From: MWEI01 sp964600235
GTDB lineage: Bacteria > Desulfobacterota > Desulfomonilia > UBA1062
Reading direction: 5' to 3'
Assembly (NCBI GenBank): GCA_964600235.1
Contig: CAZRIV010000003.1
Coordinates: forward strand, 242,967-306,966
Length of the DNA: 64,000 nt
Shown here: one piece after another, positions 43,575 through 51,765 of the stretch
Position numbering within the stretch: the first letter of the stretch is position 1
Layout: each line of letters begins with the position of its first letter
The notes under the pieces: model-generated
Database searches by the model: none
Seen by the model: only the letters and a program-made list of their open reading frames with translations
What the model was told of the DNA's origin: nothing
Translations under genes and position numbers: made by a program

Positions 43575-43790
43575 GTGAAAAACATGGTCATTATCTATGG
43601 AAAGGCCGGCTGACCCTATACTGACCAGGCCAGGTCGGTCTATGGGGACAAGGCAACCTATTATGACGTGAACAAGGACGCGGCAAAACTCGAAGAGATG
43701 CTCAATCTCTCGGGTGGAAAGCGAAAGGTTCCCATCATCGTGGAGGATGGCAAGGTACGGGTTGGATACGGCGGGTCCTGAGGGGTTTAG
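43575..43790 (+). CDS. Glutaredoxin-like selenoprotein with two in-frame TGA (selenocysteine) codons, UXX-star type
   Basis: From GTG at 43575 (GGAGGAG five bases upstream) the frame encodes 71 residues to TAG at 43788-43790 if two TGA codons are read as selenocysteine (U). The first TGA, 43611-43613, gives GKAG-U-PYT at residue 13, where glutaredoxins have CPYC. KVPIIVEDGKVRVGYGGS follows, with the cis-proline of the thioredoxin fold. The second TGA, 43779-43781, gives GGS-U-GV-stop at residue 69. A U-x-x-stop end matches the annotation name 'UXX-star (seleno)protein' that I recall. Codons on both sides stay in one coherent frame, so a disrupted pseudogene is less likely. SECIS-like hairpins follow both TGA codons. 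It would be a small thiol/selenol redox protein. It is missed by standard ORF calling. Confidence 0.85.
43614..43647 (+). promoter_or_regulatory. SECIS-like hairpin after first TGA
   Basis: Immediately after the first TGA, CCCTATA (43614-43620) pairs with TATGGGG (43641-43647), and CTGACC (43621-43626) with GGTCGG (43633-43638), leaving a two-base bulge (43639-43640) and a six-base loop AGGCCA. Bacterial SECIS elements are hairpins just 3' of the UGA, and the E. coli fdhF loop is AGGUCU. Confidence 0.72.
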
Positions 43791-43791
43791 C

Positions 43792-43810
43792 TGCCCATGG
43801 TCCATGGGTA
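43792..43810 (+). promoter_or_regulatory. SECIS-like hairpin after second TGA
   Basis: TGCCCAT (43792-43798) pairs with ATGGGTA (43804-43810), including one G-U pair, leaving the loop GGTCC. It begins 10 bases after the second TGA, and the GGTC in the loop is about 18 bases from that codon, close to the spacing in E. coli fdhF. It extends past the TAG stop, which is possible for a TGA this near the end. Confidence 0.55.
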
Positions 43811-43894
43811 ACATAAAAAAACACTGATGATATGCAGGGGGTCTTTGCACAAAACAAAGGCTTCCAGAAGTTAAACACCCCTATGCAAAGTCTC

Positions 43895-44974
43895 TTATAA
43901 CACCTTCGGAACGAACAGCTCTGTGAAAAGCCTCAGGAATGCGGAATCTGTCAGTCCTGCAATAAAGTCACGGACCATCTCAAAGGGGTTGTGCGAGTTT
44001 AGATAACGTGGCCCCAGTCTGTCCAGGAAGCTTATAAAGACAGGGGATTTTCTGTCTTTTTCCACAAGGTCTTCCACAAGACGGGAGAATACAAGAGAAT
44101 ACATTGTGCTGATCTTGCTGGACTCCGCCTTGACCGAAATGTTGGTATAAATCTTCTCGTAATTAAATTCCTTCAGTGCCAGCAGCGCGTTGTAGATCCG
44201 GGGGGAATATACTATGGCGTTACCGGATGAATGGCGCGCCAGGTCTTCCACCAAGGCATAGACGATCTTGCCATTGGTGTCTCCGAGAACACGTACCACT
44301 GCGACCGGAAGATCATCCCTCTGAATGATGCCGAGCGATATGGCATCTTCGATATCGCGGCCTATATAGCTTACGGTGTCGGCCACCCTCACCAGGCAGC
44401 CTTCCATGGTCATGGGTAACGGGCTTTCGCCCCTTAACGCTGACCCCATCTTCCGGTCAAGGTCATCAAAGCCTTCACCTTTATCCGGAGAGACCGCCTG
44501 TTCGTTCATCTCGCCGTTGTGACACAGGATGCCGTCCAGGACCTGGAGGGTGAGGTTGAGCCCGAGACCCGCCTTTTCTACCCGTTCAAGGGCCTGTATT
44601 GCCTGCAGGTTGTGCCGGAAAGGCCCGATGCCTGCCTCTGCGCACTGGGCGTCGAGGTAGTGCTCTCCGTCATGTCCGAAGGGGGGATGCCCGATATCAT
44701 GGCCAATGGCAATGGCCTCGATCAAGTCATCATTAAGCCCCAGCTTTCTTCCGATGGTCCTGGCGATACGCGAGAGCAGCTGCACGTGTATCACCCGGTG
44801 GGATATCCCCTGATGGCCCACCAGGTAGAACACCTGGGTCTTATCTATGTACGAGGTGTAGGCCTGCGAGTGGAGGATGCGGTCCACATCAATGGAGAAG
44901 GCATCCCTCATGTCGGCCTTGCTTGCTGACTCAGGCCGCCTCCTGATACCCTCGGCGGGATGTGACCTCTTCAT
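43895..44974 (-). CDS. dGTPase-like HD-domain triphosphohydrolase
   Basis: A 359-residue HD-superfamily protein of the deoxyguanosine triphosphohydrolase-like group, which cleaves dNTP to deoxynucleoside and tripolyphosphate. GHQGISHRVIHVQLLSRIAR, AIGHDIGHPPFGHDGE and DTVSYIGRDIEDAISLG are the metal and substrate motifs. It is shorter than E. coli Dgt. It begins four bases after the glyS stop and is the last gene of the recO-glyQ-glyS run. Confidence 0.88.
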   Translation of the reverse strand: MKRSHPAEGIRRRPESASKADMRDAFSIDVDRILHSQAYTSYIDKTQVFYLVGHQGISHRVIHVQLLSRIARTIGRKLGLNDDLIEAIAIGHDIGHPPFGHDGEHYLDAQCAEAGIGPFRHNLQAIQALERVEKAGLGLNLTLQVLDGILCHNGEMNEQAVSPDKGEGFDDLDRKMGSALRGESPLPMTMEGCLVRVADTVSYIGRDIEDAISLGIIQRDDLPVAVVRVLGDTNGKIVYALVEDLARHSSGNAIVYSPRIYNALLALKEFNYEKIYTNISVKAESSKISTMYSLVFSRLVEDLVEKDRKSPVFISFLDRLGPRYLNSHNPFEMVRDFIAGLTDSAFLRLFTELFVPKVL

Positions 44975-44978
44975 ATGG

Positions 44979-47054
44979 CTACTGCTGGGCAGTTATCTTT
45001 GAAAACTTGGCTACCTTGTCGAACACCGAAACCAGTCCTTTCAAAAGGGCAATGCGGTTTTCCTTAACCTTGGCATCGTCGCTCATGACAAGGACCTTTT
45101 CGAAAAAGCTGTCTATGGGGTCTTTCAGACCTGCAAGCAGTTTAAGGGCATCCGTGTATTCGCCCTTTTCCGTATGGGCCACGAACAATCCTTCCACGGC
45201 CTGGAAGGCCTCATACAGTGCCCTTTCCTCGTCCTGGACAAACAGCTTGGGATTCACGGATCCACTTACCCCTGCCTTTTTAAGGATGTTTTCCACCCGT
45301 TTGCTCGCAGCGCAGATGGACTCGAACCATGCCTCCTTGCGCATGGCGGCAAGGGCGGAAGCCCTCTGGAAGGTGTCCACCGGGTCATCGAAGGTACTGA
45401 TGACAGAATCTATTACATCTCCTGGTATGCCCCTGCCCTGGAGAATTGAAACGAACCGGTTTGCAAAGAAAGCGACAACCTCCTGTCTTGTTTCCTCTGC
45501 GGGCCTTTTCAACTTTGCCGTGAGTTGTCCAAGGGACTCATTCACAAGCCAGGAAATGGAAATGCCATACCCTTTGCCCAGCAGGATGTTCTCGATGGCG
45601 ATGGTCTGCCTTCTCAGAGCATAGGGATCTGAGGTGCCTGAAGGCACCATATTGATGCCGAAACACCCGCAGATGGTGTCGATCCGGTCTGCAATGCCGA
45701 CGATGTCGCCCACCACGCCGGAAGGGAGCTTGTCTTCAGCTGACGCGGGCAGGTAGTGCTCTCGGATGGCAACAGCCACCTCGGGATCGATGCCCTGCTT
45801 CAGTGCGTATTCCCTGCCCATTATCCCCTGGAGTTCGGGCAGCTCGCCCACCATGAGGCTGTTGAGGTCGCCCTTGCACAGGTATGCGGCCTCCTTCACC
45901 TTTTCCAGCTTGTCCGGGGTGATCTTTTCTGCCAGCGTGAGCGCCACCGCGCTGAACCGCTCCACCTTTTCATATGAGGTGCCCAGGTCCTTGTGGAAGA
46001 TGACGTCTTTGAGCCTATCGGCATATGTCTTCAACGGGACCCTCAGGTCTTCTGCAAAGAAGTACTTGGCATCGTCGAGCCTTGCCTTCAATACCCGTTC
46101 GTTGCCCGCCCGCACCACGGCATCGTCCTTGGGAACGATGTTGCTGAACGCCCCGAAAGAGGCCTTGAGCTTGGAATTATCATTGAGGGTGAACATGGGG
46201 AAGTATCTCTGGTGGTGCTTCATCACCGTTACCAGCACCTCCTTGGGGAGGCCAAGAAACATCTCGTCAAAGGTGCCGATGATGGGGTGCGGATATTCCA
46301 GAAGGTTCGCCACCTCGGCGAGCAGGTCCTTGTCCAGCACCTCGGCGCCGATCTTCTTTGCCTGGTCTTCAACGGCGTTCCAGATGGCGGCCTTTCTCTT
46401 TTCAAGATCCGGGATTACATAGGCCTTCTCAAGGATCTGCTCATAGGACTCTGGCCCGTCTATCTCGATGGGGCCTTTTGTCATGAACCTGTTGCCGTAG
46501 GTTAACCTGCCTGAGCTTACATTCCCGAACCTCACCGGGAGCACGTCGGTCCCGAACAATGCGAGGATCCAGTGGACAGGCCTTGCGAAACGTACATCCG
46601 GATTCGACCAGCGCATGGTCTTGTTAAAGGGGATCCTGAAAATCATGTCCTCCAGGATTCCAGGCAGCACTTCCATGGCGGATTTGCCGGGTATGTTCCT
46701 GGTGACGCTCAGGTATTCACCCTTTGGCGTCTTGGCAATGCTCACTTCAGAGATATCAACGCCGCAGGTCTGGGCGAATCCGAGGCCTGCCTTGGTGGGA
46801 TTGCCGTCCTTGTCAAAGGCTATGCCCTTGGGCGGGCCCATCTTGGTCTCGACAGAATCCGCCAGGGTTTCGGCCATGCCTGATATCCTGAACGCAAGCC
46901 TTCTGGGCGTTGAAAACAGCTGCACGGCATCGTGCTTGAACTTCAGCGCTGCAAGCTTGTCCGTAACGGAGGTTTTCATGAAGTTGAGAGCAGGGACGAT
47001 GAAGCCCGAAGGGATCTCCTCGGTGCCAATCTCAAATAGAAGGGTCTTGGCCAT
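44979..47054 (-). CDS. glyS: Glycyl-tRNA synthetase beta subunit
   Basis: A 691-residue beta subunit of the alpha2beta2 glycyl-tRNA synthetase. It begins KTLLFEIGTEEIPSGFIVPA, typical of GlyS, and has the HD-like central region and a C-terminal anticodon-binding domain. Its ATG shares a base with the glyQ stop (TGATG), coupling the two subunits. It partners glyQ immediately upstream. Confidence 0.97.
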   Translation of the reverse strand: MAKTLLFEIGTEEIPSGFIVPALNFMKTSVTDKLAALKFKHDAVQLFSTPRRLAFRISGMAETLADSVETKMGPPKGIAFDKDGNPTKAGLGFAQTCGVDISEVSIAKTPKGEYLSVTRNIPGKSAMEVLPGILEDMIFRIPFNKTMRWSNPDVRFARPVHWILALFGTDVLPVRFGNVSSGRLTYGNRFMTKGPIEIDGPESYEQILEKAYVIPDLEKRKAAIWNAVEDQAKKIGAEVLDKDLLAEVANLLEYPHPIIGTFDEMFLGLPKEVLVTVMKHHQRYFPMFTLNDNSKLKASFGAFSNIVPKDDAVVRAGNERVLKARLDDAKYFFAEDLRVPLKTYADRLKDVIFHKDLGTSYEKVERFSAVALTLAEKITPDKLEKVKEAAYLCKGDLNSLMVGELPELQGIMGREYALKQGIDPEVAVAIREHYLPASAEDKLPSGVVGDIVGIADRIDTICGCFGINMVPSGTSDPYALRRQTIAIENILLGKGYGISISWLVNESLGQLTAKLKRPAEETRQEVVAFFANRFVSILQGRGIPGDVIDSVISTFDDPVDTFQRASALAAMRKEAWFESICAASKRVENILKKAGVSGSVNPKLFVQDEERALYEAFQAVEGLFVAHTEKGEYTDALKLLAGLKDPIDSFFEKVLVMSDDAKVKENRIALLKGLVSVFDKVAKFSKITAQQ

Positions 47055-47914
47055 CACGACACCCCGTTTCTTTCCTGGATGCCATCCAGGTAGAGCTTGG
47101 CAGACATGCGCGCCAGTTCGCGGACCCTCAGCACGTATGACTGGCGCTCTGTGGTGCTGATGGCGCCCCTGGCATTGAGCAGGTTGAAAATGTGCGAGCA
47201 CTTGAGGCACATGTCATATACCGGCAGGCACAAACCTTCCAGGGCTATCCTCTTGCCCTCTTCCTCGAAGAGCCTGAAGAGCTCAAGGAGCATCTGGACG
47301 TTGGCGAGCTCAAAGTTGTATTTCGACCACTGCACCTCGCCCTTGTGGTGCACGTAGCCGTAGTTCCATTTATCTTTCCACTGGATGTCGTAGACCGAGC
47401 CCTTGTTCTGGAGGTACATGGCTATACGCTCCAGCCCGTAGGTTATCTCGGTGCAGACCGGGTCGAGATCAAAGCCGCCCACCTGCTGGAAATAGGTGAA
47501 CTGGGTGATCTCCATGCCGTCGAGCCACACCTCCCAGCCAAGCCCCCAGGCGCCGAGCGTGGGAGACTCCCAGTCATCCTCCACAAAACGGATGTCATGC
47601 TCGCGTGTGTCGATGCCGAGCCGGCGCAGACTGTCCAGGTAGATTTCCTGGACATCGAGCGGGGAGGGCTTCAGGATGACCTGGTACTGGTAGTAGTGCT
47701 GAAGCCTGTTGGGGTTCTCACCATAGCGGCCGTCAGTGGGCCGCCTGCTGGGCTCTACATAGGCTACGTTCCATGGGTCCGGCCCAAGGGCCCGCAGGAA
47801 CGTGTGAGGGTTGAAGGTGCCGGCGCCCACTTCAAGGTCGTAGGGCTGGGCTATTAGGCACCCGTACCGTGACCAGTAATCGTGCAGATTCAGTATTAAT
47901 TCCTGGAAATCCAT
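47054..47914 (-). CDS. glyQ: Glycyl-tRNA synthetase alpha subunit
   Basis: A 286-residue alpha subunit carrying the catalytic class II core. FQELILNLHDYWSRYGC and PHTFLRALGPDPWNVAYVEP are characteristic, with motif 2 near RPTDGRYGENPNRLQHYYQY. I start at 47914, where GAGG lies five bases upstream; the ATG at 47932 overlaps recO and has no such site. It follows recO directly. Confidence 0.97.
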   Translation of the reverse strand: MDFQELILNLHDYWSRYGCLIAQPYDLEVGAGTFNPHTFLRALGPDPWNVAYVEPSRRPTDGRYGENPNRLQHYYQYQVILKPSPLDVQEIYLDSLRRLGIDTREHDIRFVEDDWESPTLGAWGLGWEVWLDGMEITQFTYFQQVGGFDLDPVCTEITYGLERIAMYLQNKGSVYDIQWKDKWNYGYVHHKGEVQWSKYNFELANVQMLLELFRLFEEEGKRIALEGLCLPVYDMCLKCSHIFNLLNARGAISTTERQSYVLRVRELARMSAKLYLDGIQERNGVS

Positions 47915-47925
47915 AGTCACCTCAT

Positions 47926-48642
47926 CTAGCATTGGTTCATATCCAGGTCAAGCAGCTTCGCCAGGAACATGGCCGTTTTCAGGGGTCTTTCGGATATCCT
48001 GGAGCTCGCTCGAAGCAAATACGAAGTGATCTCCCTGCGGGCCTGCGGGCTTATATTGATCCTGAAAAGGACGTCGTGGTCCAGGCGGGCCCCTTTTTCA
48101 AGGAACATGCAGGCCTCGGGTGAAAGTCCGGTCCTGACCGGGGTATTGCCGTTGGCCGAATGATCCATTCCCTGGCCGAATGCATCGAAATCGATGCCGT
48201 ACCCCAGCGAGCGAAGGATGTTCACCATGGAGATGCTCCAAAGAGGAAACCACTGCCTGCAGGGATCCATGACCAGAAGCGCTTTTCGCAAACATTCATA
48301 GGTGGCCGGCGAAGGGTCGTGAAGCCCGAGATTCTCCTTGATCACCTCCAGCAGCACTGATGAGTACCCGATCAGAGAGAGGTCTTCCCGTATCCCCAGG
48401 TTGGCATTGATAAGAATTGCCGACTCGATGCGCTGCAGATCCGCCCCGCGGCCCCTATGAACCTCCAAGGTCACCTCGCAGAAGGGTTCCAGCGTCCCGG
48501 GGAATCTCTTCTTGCTCCGGTGAGCCCCTTTGGCGATAGCCGATATGAGCCCCTGCTCTTTTGTCAGGGCGTGCACGATCTTGTCCGACTCCAGGAAATC
48601 CGTTGTGTGCAGGATGATGGCCTCGGTTGTGTATCTCGGCAT
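47926..48642 (-). CDS. recO: DNA repair protein RecO
   Basis: A 238-residue RecO. An N-terminal OB-fold (TEAIILHTTDFLESDKIVHA, KGAHRSKKRFPGTLEPF) is followed by a helical domain. It helps RecA load at gaps with RecF and RecR. The four cysteines of the usual C-terminal zinc site are not evident; CMFLEKG holds one. It lies 43 bases after the HTH gene and just before glyQ. Confidence 0.93.
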   Translation of the reverse strand: MPRYTTEAIILHTTDFLESDKIVHALTKEQGLISAIAKGAHRSKKRFPGTLEPFCEVTLEVHRGRGADLQRIESAILINANLGIREDLSLIGYSSVLLEVIKENLGLHDPSPATYECLRKALLVMDPCRQWFPLWSISMVNILRSLGYGIDFDAFGQGMDHSANGNTPVRTGLSPEACMFLEKGARLDHDVLFRINISPQARREITSYLLRASSRISERPLKTAMFLAKLLDLDMNQC

Positions 48643-48685
48643 CTTTTGCCCTGGTTATGGCGTTATCGGCTCAGGAACAACCGTA

Positions 48686-49153
48686 TCATACACGGGTGGT
48701 TGCGGTAACCTCTGGGCTGATGAAGGCATGCATGTCAGATGCGCTGCTTGTCTTGAGCGGATCCTGGGGCTCCTTTGAGCACCGACTCAAAGAGACGACA
48801 AAGATGACCAAGGCGATAAGCACTATTACAACAATGCCCATGATAATTCCCGTGGGTGGCTTGTTGTGATAGGAAACAACCTTTGCCTGCTTATTCTTGT
48901 TCTCGTGAGAGGCAAGGGTTTCTTCCAGGTGAGCCAGAAGCTCCTCTTCATCGAAATGAAATTCCTTGCTGATTACACGAAGGAAACCCCTGAGAAAGGT
49001 CCTGGGCGGGAGCATGTCAAGCTGGTCTTCCTCGAGAAATATGAGTGTCTGGGCCGAGATCTTGGTCCTCTCCTCGATCTCTTTCAGATCGATGCCCTTT
49101 CTTTCCCGTTCCCTCTTGAAATATTCACCCAAGGTGAGCTTCTCTTCCGACAT
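48686..49153 (-). CDS. RodZ-like helix-turn-helix membrane protein
   Basis: A 155-residue protein with an N-terminal HTH (LGEYFKRERERKGIDLKEIE, KISAQTLIFLEEDQ) and one hydrophobic span near residues 102-122 (GIIMGIVVIVLIALVIFVV), then a short external tail. This is the start of the RodZ family, which links the cell-shape protein MreB to the membrane, but the C-terminal periplasmic domain is missing. It heads the run with recO, glyQ, glyS and the dGTPase, and is divergent from the radical SAM gene. Confidence 0.85.
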   Translation of the reverse strand: MSEEKLTLGEYFKRERERKGIDLKEIEERTKISAQTLIFLEEDQLDMLPPRTFLRGFLRVISKEFHFDEEELLAHLEETLASHENKNKQAKVVSYHNKPPTGIIMGIVVIVLIALVIFVVSLSRCSKEPQDPLKTSSASDMHAFISPEVTATTRV

Positions 49154-49294
49154 TGTCCCCTCCAGTATTCACCCATTATCATGACAGCCCCGGCCAGGCA
49201 AGGATGAATGCTCCCTTCTCTCGATGCAGGATTGACTCTTGGTGGCTTCTGTGGCTACCCTAGGGAACTCTAAAACTTTAGGCACAAGGAAAAC

Positions 49295-51643
49295 ATGACT
49301 ATTCACGATTTGTTTGAGTCCATAGCCAAGCCCGCCAGGTATATAGGGGGCGAAGTCAACCAGGTCATGAAGCCCGTTGATGAAGTGAAGGTCCGCTTCG
49401 CCCTGGCCTTCCCCGATGTATACGAGATCGGCATGTCGCATGCGGGCATCAAGATCCTGTACAACATCCTCAACTCCATGCACGGCATATGGGCTCAGCG
49501 CGTTTTTGCGCCCTGGCATGACCTGGCCGGGCAGATCATAGGGCATAACATCCCGCTGACGAGCCTTGAAGAGGGACGGCCCATAGCCCGGTTCGACGTT
49601 GTGGGATTTTCTCTCCTCTACGAGCTCTCCTTCACCTCCATGCTCGGTATGATGAAGATGGCCGGGATCCCTCTCCTGTCAGAAGAACGCGGCGAAACCG
49701 ACCCCATAGTGATTGCCGGAGGAACCTTCTGCGCAAATCCCACCCCGGTCATGGCCTTTCTTGACCTTGTGGTGATAGGCGACGGGGAGGAGATCGTGCA
49801 GGAGATGGCTCGAATTTGCCTGGAGACGAAAAACCGCTCTGAGCGGATTCAGGCCTTTTCCCAGATCCAGGGAGTACATCGTCCGGGCAGTCTTGAAAGT
49901 CCTCGTCGCAGGATATTGCCGGACCTGGACACCTATCCCTTCCCGGGATCCCCTGTCCTCCCGCACATCGGAATCGTCCATGACCGGCTCGGCGTCGAAG
50001 TGGCCAGAGGCTGCACTCGCGGGTGCAGATTCTGCCAGGCAGGCATGATCTACCGCCCCTATCGGGAGCGCTCCTATCCATCCGTAATGGAATCATTCCG
50101 GAAAGGCCTTGCAGCAACGGGCTATGACTCGCTGAGCATGATGGCCCTCTCCATGACCGACCTGAGCTATATCAACGAACTCATCGAATCCATCCACTGC
50201 CCTTCCCGGGAGATATCCGTGAGCATCCCCTCATTGAGGGTAGAAGGCATCACCCGCAGGGTCGCCGATTTCATCGCCTCGGTGAAGAAACCAGGGTTCA
50301 CCATGGCGCCCGAGGCCGCAACGGAGCGACTGAGGGCCGTAATCAACAAGGGCAACACAGAGGAAGATCTGTTCAGGAGCGCTTCACTCATCCGGGAGCT
50401 CGGATGGAGATCGCTCAAGCTCTATTTCATGGTGGGTCTCCCCACGGAAGAAGATGCTGATATCGAGGCCATAAGTACCCTCTCCCGCAACCTCTCGCGG
50501 GCCTTCAAAGGCAACCTCACCATCAGCATCTCCTGCTTCATACCCAAGGCCTTTTCACCTTTTCAGTGGGAGGAGCAGCTCACATCGCAACGATATCAGG
50601 AACTGGTGAATCGCCTCCAGAAACAACTGCGGCACAGGAGCATCACACTTAAATGGCATGACCCGAGACTGTCATCCCTGGAAGGGGTGTTCTCCAGAGG
50701 TGATGAGCGCCTGTCGCAGGTCCTTCTTGATGCCCATAAGGGAGGTGCATATCTGGACGGCTGGGGCGACACCCTCAACATGCAGGCCTGGAATGAGGCC
50801 TTTTCCAAGGCGGGTATCGATCCGGACTCATATCTCAAGCCGCGGAAAAGGGAGCAGTCACTGCCCTGGGACTTCATAGACATGGGCGTAGAGAAAGGCT
50901 TCCTTCTTTCAGAGCGTATACGCGCCTATGGCGCAAAGCCCACGGCCGACTGCAGGGATGGCGAGTGCAGCAGCTGCGGGGTCTGCGGGCCGGGGCTTTC
51001 GAACATCATCCGGCAGAAACCTGAGCCTTCTCACCTGTTCCAGGAAAAATCGGCCCATGGGGCATACTCCTATGTTCTCGGAATATCAAAAGAGGGCGGC
51101 CTGAGATTCCTTTCGCCGAGAGAATTTCAGGAGATGCTCAGGAGGACCATCAGACGAGCCGGAATCGGGGCTGTCTACACCCAGGGATTCAGCCCAATCA
51201 TGAAAATCAGCACCTCCCCGCCCACCTCTTATGGCATCGCCTCCAAAGGCGAGTATGTGGCGTTTGAACTCAAGCATCCCGTTAATCCTCAGCAGATAGC
51301 GTCCCGCCTCAATGCGATTCTTCCTGCCGGGGCATCCGTCGTATCCTGTGCTGAAGGCCACCTCAAACAGGTACAGGCATTCATATACAAAACCGGCAGA
51401 ACCTTCTCCCTGTCTCTAGAGCCAGATTCATGTGTCTACAAAGATGGAAAGGCCCTGCCTGTGGCCGATTATCTCGAATATTCAGACCCCAATACCCTGA
51501 GAATAGCCTTTAAACAGGGCAGGACCATATCCCCCGTATTGCTCCTGGAAAGCTATTCTTCGGATAGGCTGAACCTGGAAGAGGTCGTCAAGACTGAAAC
51601 CATTTTTATTCAGGAGGAACCTCCGAAGGGGCGCCTTGATTAA
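49295..51643 (+). CDS. Fused radical SAM protein (TIGR03960-like) with DUF2344-type C-terminal domain
   Basis: A 782-residue fusion. Residues about 30-540 contain an N-terminal B12-binding-like region and a radical SAM core with CX3CX2C in GCTRGCRFCQAG. Residues about 545-570 hold a second cysteine cluster (CRDGECSSCGVCGPG). From about 590 the protein matches the radical-SAM-linked domain (SKEGGLRFLSPREFQEM, QGFSPIMKISTSPPTSYGIA). In many genomes these are two adjacent genes, so fusion is known for this pair. Its reaction is not established. AAGGA precedes the ATG. Confidence 0.9.
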   Translation: MTIHDLFESIAKPARYIGGEVNQVMKPVDEVKVRFALAFPDVYEIGMSHAGIKILYNILNSMHGIWAQRVFAPWHDLAGQIIGHNIPLTSLEEGRPIARFDVVGFSLLYELSFTSMLGMMKMAGIPLLSEERGETDPIVIAGGTFCANPTPVMAFLDLVVIGDGEEIVQEMARICLETKNRSERIQAFSQIQGVHRPGSLESPRRRILPDLDTYPFPGSPVLPHIGIVHDRLGVEVARGCTRGCRFCQAGMIYRPYRERSYPSVMESFRKGLAATGYDSLSMMALSMTDLSYINELIESIHCPSREISVSIPSLRVEGITRRVADFIASVKKPGFTMAPEAATERLRAVINKGNTEEDLFRSASLIRELGWRSLKLYFMVGLPTEEDADIEAISTLSRNLSRAFKGNLTISISCFIPKAFSPFQWEEQLTSQRYQELVNRLQKQLRHRSITLKWHDPRLSSLEGVFSRGDERLSQVLLDAHKGGAYLDGWGDTLNMQAWNEAFSKAGIDPDSYLKPRKREQSLPWDFIDMGVEKGFLLSERIRAYGAKPTADCRDGECSSCGVCGPGLSNIIRQKPEPSHLFQEKSAHGAYSYVLGISKEGGLRFLSPREFQEMLRRTIRRAGIGAVYTQGFSPIMKISTSPPTSYGIASKGEYVAFELKHPVNPQQIASRLNAILPAGASVVSCAEGHLKQVQAFIYKTGRTFSLSLEPDSCVYKDGKALPVADYLEYSDPNTLRIAFKQGRTISPVLLLESYSSDRLNLEEVVKTETIFIQEEPPKGRLD

Positions 51644-51648
51644 ACATG

Positions 51649-51670
51649 GATTGTGAGTTTGAAGGGGTTT
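51649..51670 (-). repeat. Dispersed motif, copy 4 (reverse)
   Basis: Read on the minus strand this gives AACCCCTTCAAACTCACAAT plus CC, related to the copies at 821, 4361 and 4518. It lies six bases after the stop of the radical SAM fusion gene, in the 122-base gap before the copper ATPase. Confidence 0.5.
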
Positions 51671-51765
51671 AATCGCTCTATCCGGCGCAAAACCTTGATA
51701 TATCAAAGCTTGCGCCTTATGTAGAAGGTACATCTCCATATTAATCCTTCCCCAGGAGGCAAAGG

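Noticed and set aside
43575..43781. Pseudogene or frameshifted glutaredoxin
   Set aside because: The frame stays open and family-like on both sides of the TGA codons, the ribosome binding site is good, and each TGA occupies a meaningful position with a hairpin behind it. Sequencing error or decay would not give this pattern.
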